A stretch of 6,171 bases of DNA from Alphaproteobacteria bacterium UBA6324 (GTDB lineage Bacteria > Pseudomonadota > Alphaproteobacteria > CAAGCB01 > CAG-977). Below are positions 6,111 through 6,171 of the stretch, piece by piece (within the stretch, counting starts at the first letter, position 1; each line of letters begins with the position of its first letter). Both the position numbers and the translations under genes were made by a program. The notes under the pieces were generated by a model, which searched no databases, was not told the DNA's origin, and saw only the letters and a list, made by a program, of their open reading frames with translations. The DNA is taken from NCBI GenBank assembly GCA_002439085.1, contig DJSW01000002.1, forward strand, positions 1 to 6,171, in the 5' to 3' direction.

Positions 6111-6171
6111 TATCGCAAATTGGAATTGATTTAATCAAGAAGTGGGAGGGATTTTCCGTCATGCCCTACAA
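6107..6171 (+). CDS. Endolysin, GH24-type lysozyme (3' truncated)
   Basis: The frame opens at ATG 6107 (ATGA overlap with the previous stop) and runs off the window after 21 full codons. The visible product is MISQIGIDLIKKWEGF followed by SVMPY. A short N-terminal helix, then K-x-x-E-G-F and an aromatic Tyr a few residues on, is the hallmark of GH24 phage lysozymes (T4/P22/lambdoid muramidases). Glu14 would be the catalytic acid. These enzymes cut the MurNAc-GlcNAc bond of peptidoglycan. There is no secretion signal or SAR-type hydrophobic segment at the N-terminus, so release would need a holin, which fits the small membrane protein upstream. The downstream catalytic Asp and Thr cannot be seen. 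The opening bases are clearly more AT-rich than the neighbouring genes and use ATA and TTA codons. Confidence 0.85.
   Translation, partial: MISQIGIDLIKKWEGFSVMPY

Noticed and set aside
5414..6118. Antisense open frame of 234 codons across four gene junctions
   Set aside because: It spans four tightly coupled sense-strand genes with good ribosome sites and shows no domain or start signal of its own.
1..6171. tRNA, CRISPR array, insertion sequence or attachment site
   Set aside because: No cloverleaf, spaced direct repeats, transposase or integrase-adjacent repeat could be seen; nearly every base is accounted for by coding sequence.

Overview
The window is a compact late-gene segment of a tailed phage or prophage. 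All genes are on the + strand, packed end to end in one apparent operon with no gap longer than 19 bases. Base composition is GC-rich (near 60% by eye), with a strong NNC/NNG third-position pattern. The layout is that of a short-tailed, T7-like virion module running into a lysis module. In order it holds: the 3' end of an unrecognised upstream protein; a 780-aa large virion or DNA-ejection type protein; a 665-aa tail fibre with a T7 gp17-like N-terminal domain; a 272-aa glycine-rich probable adhesin; a 148-aa tail-fibre-assembly-like protein; a 74-aa single-membrane-segment coiled-coil protein in the holin position; and the start of a GH24-type lysozyme that runs off the window.

The host cannot be fixed from this segment. 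GC content, the remembered resemblance of the 780-aa protein to proteins of alphaproteobacterial prophages, and a marked shortage of GANTC sites (the CcrM methylation motif of Alphaproteobacteria) all point loosely to an alphaproteobacterial host. This is inference. No integrase, repressor, terminase, portal or capsid gene is visible, so temperate or lytic lifestyle cannot be decided.

Region by region: bases 1-258 are the tail of an open frame entering from the left. Bases 271-2613 encode the large virion protein. Bases 2614-2632 hold a T-run and a near-perfect Shine-Dalgarno that sets up the fibre gene. Bases 2633-5893 form the host-recognition cassette (fibre, glycine-rich protein, fibre chaperone candidate). 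Bases 5886-6171 start the lysis cassette. From the fibre onward every junction has a 1-base gap or a 4-8 base overlap, which predicts translational coupling.

Working model: the large protein is carried in the virion and helps DNA entry. The fibre anchors to the tail by its N-terminal domain and carries a lectin-like module within a collar/tip region. The glycine-rich protein may be a second receptor-binding subunit. The 148-aa protein may help fold or assemble the fibre. The last two genes would open the cell. The points most worth a second look are the lectin-like domain that seems to interrupt the collar/tip region, the ALK/LTK-like glycine-rich protein placed between fibre and chaperone, and the GANTC depletion with matching serine-codon choice.
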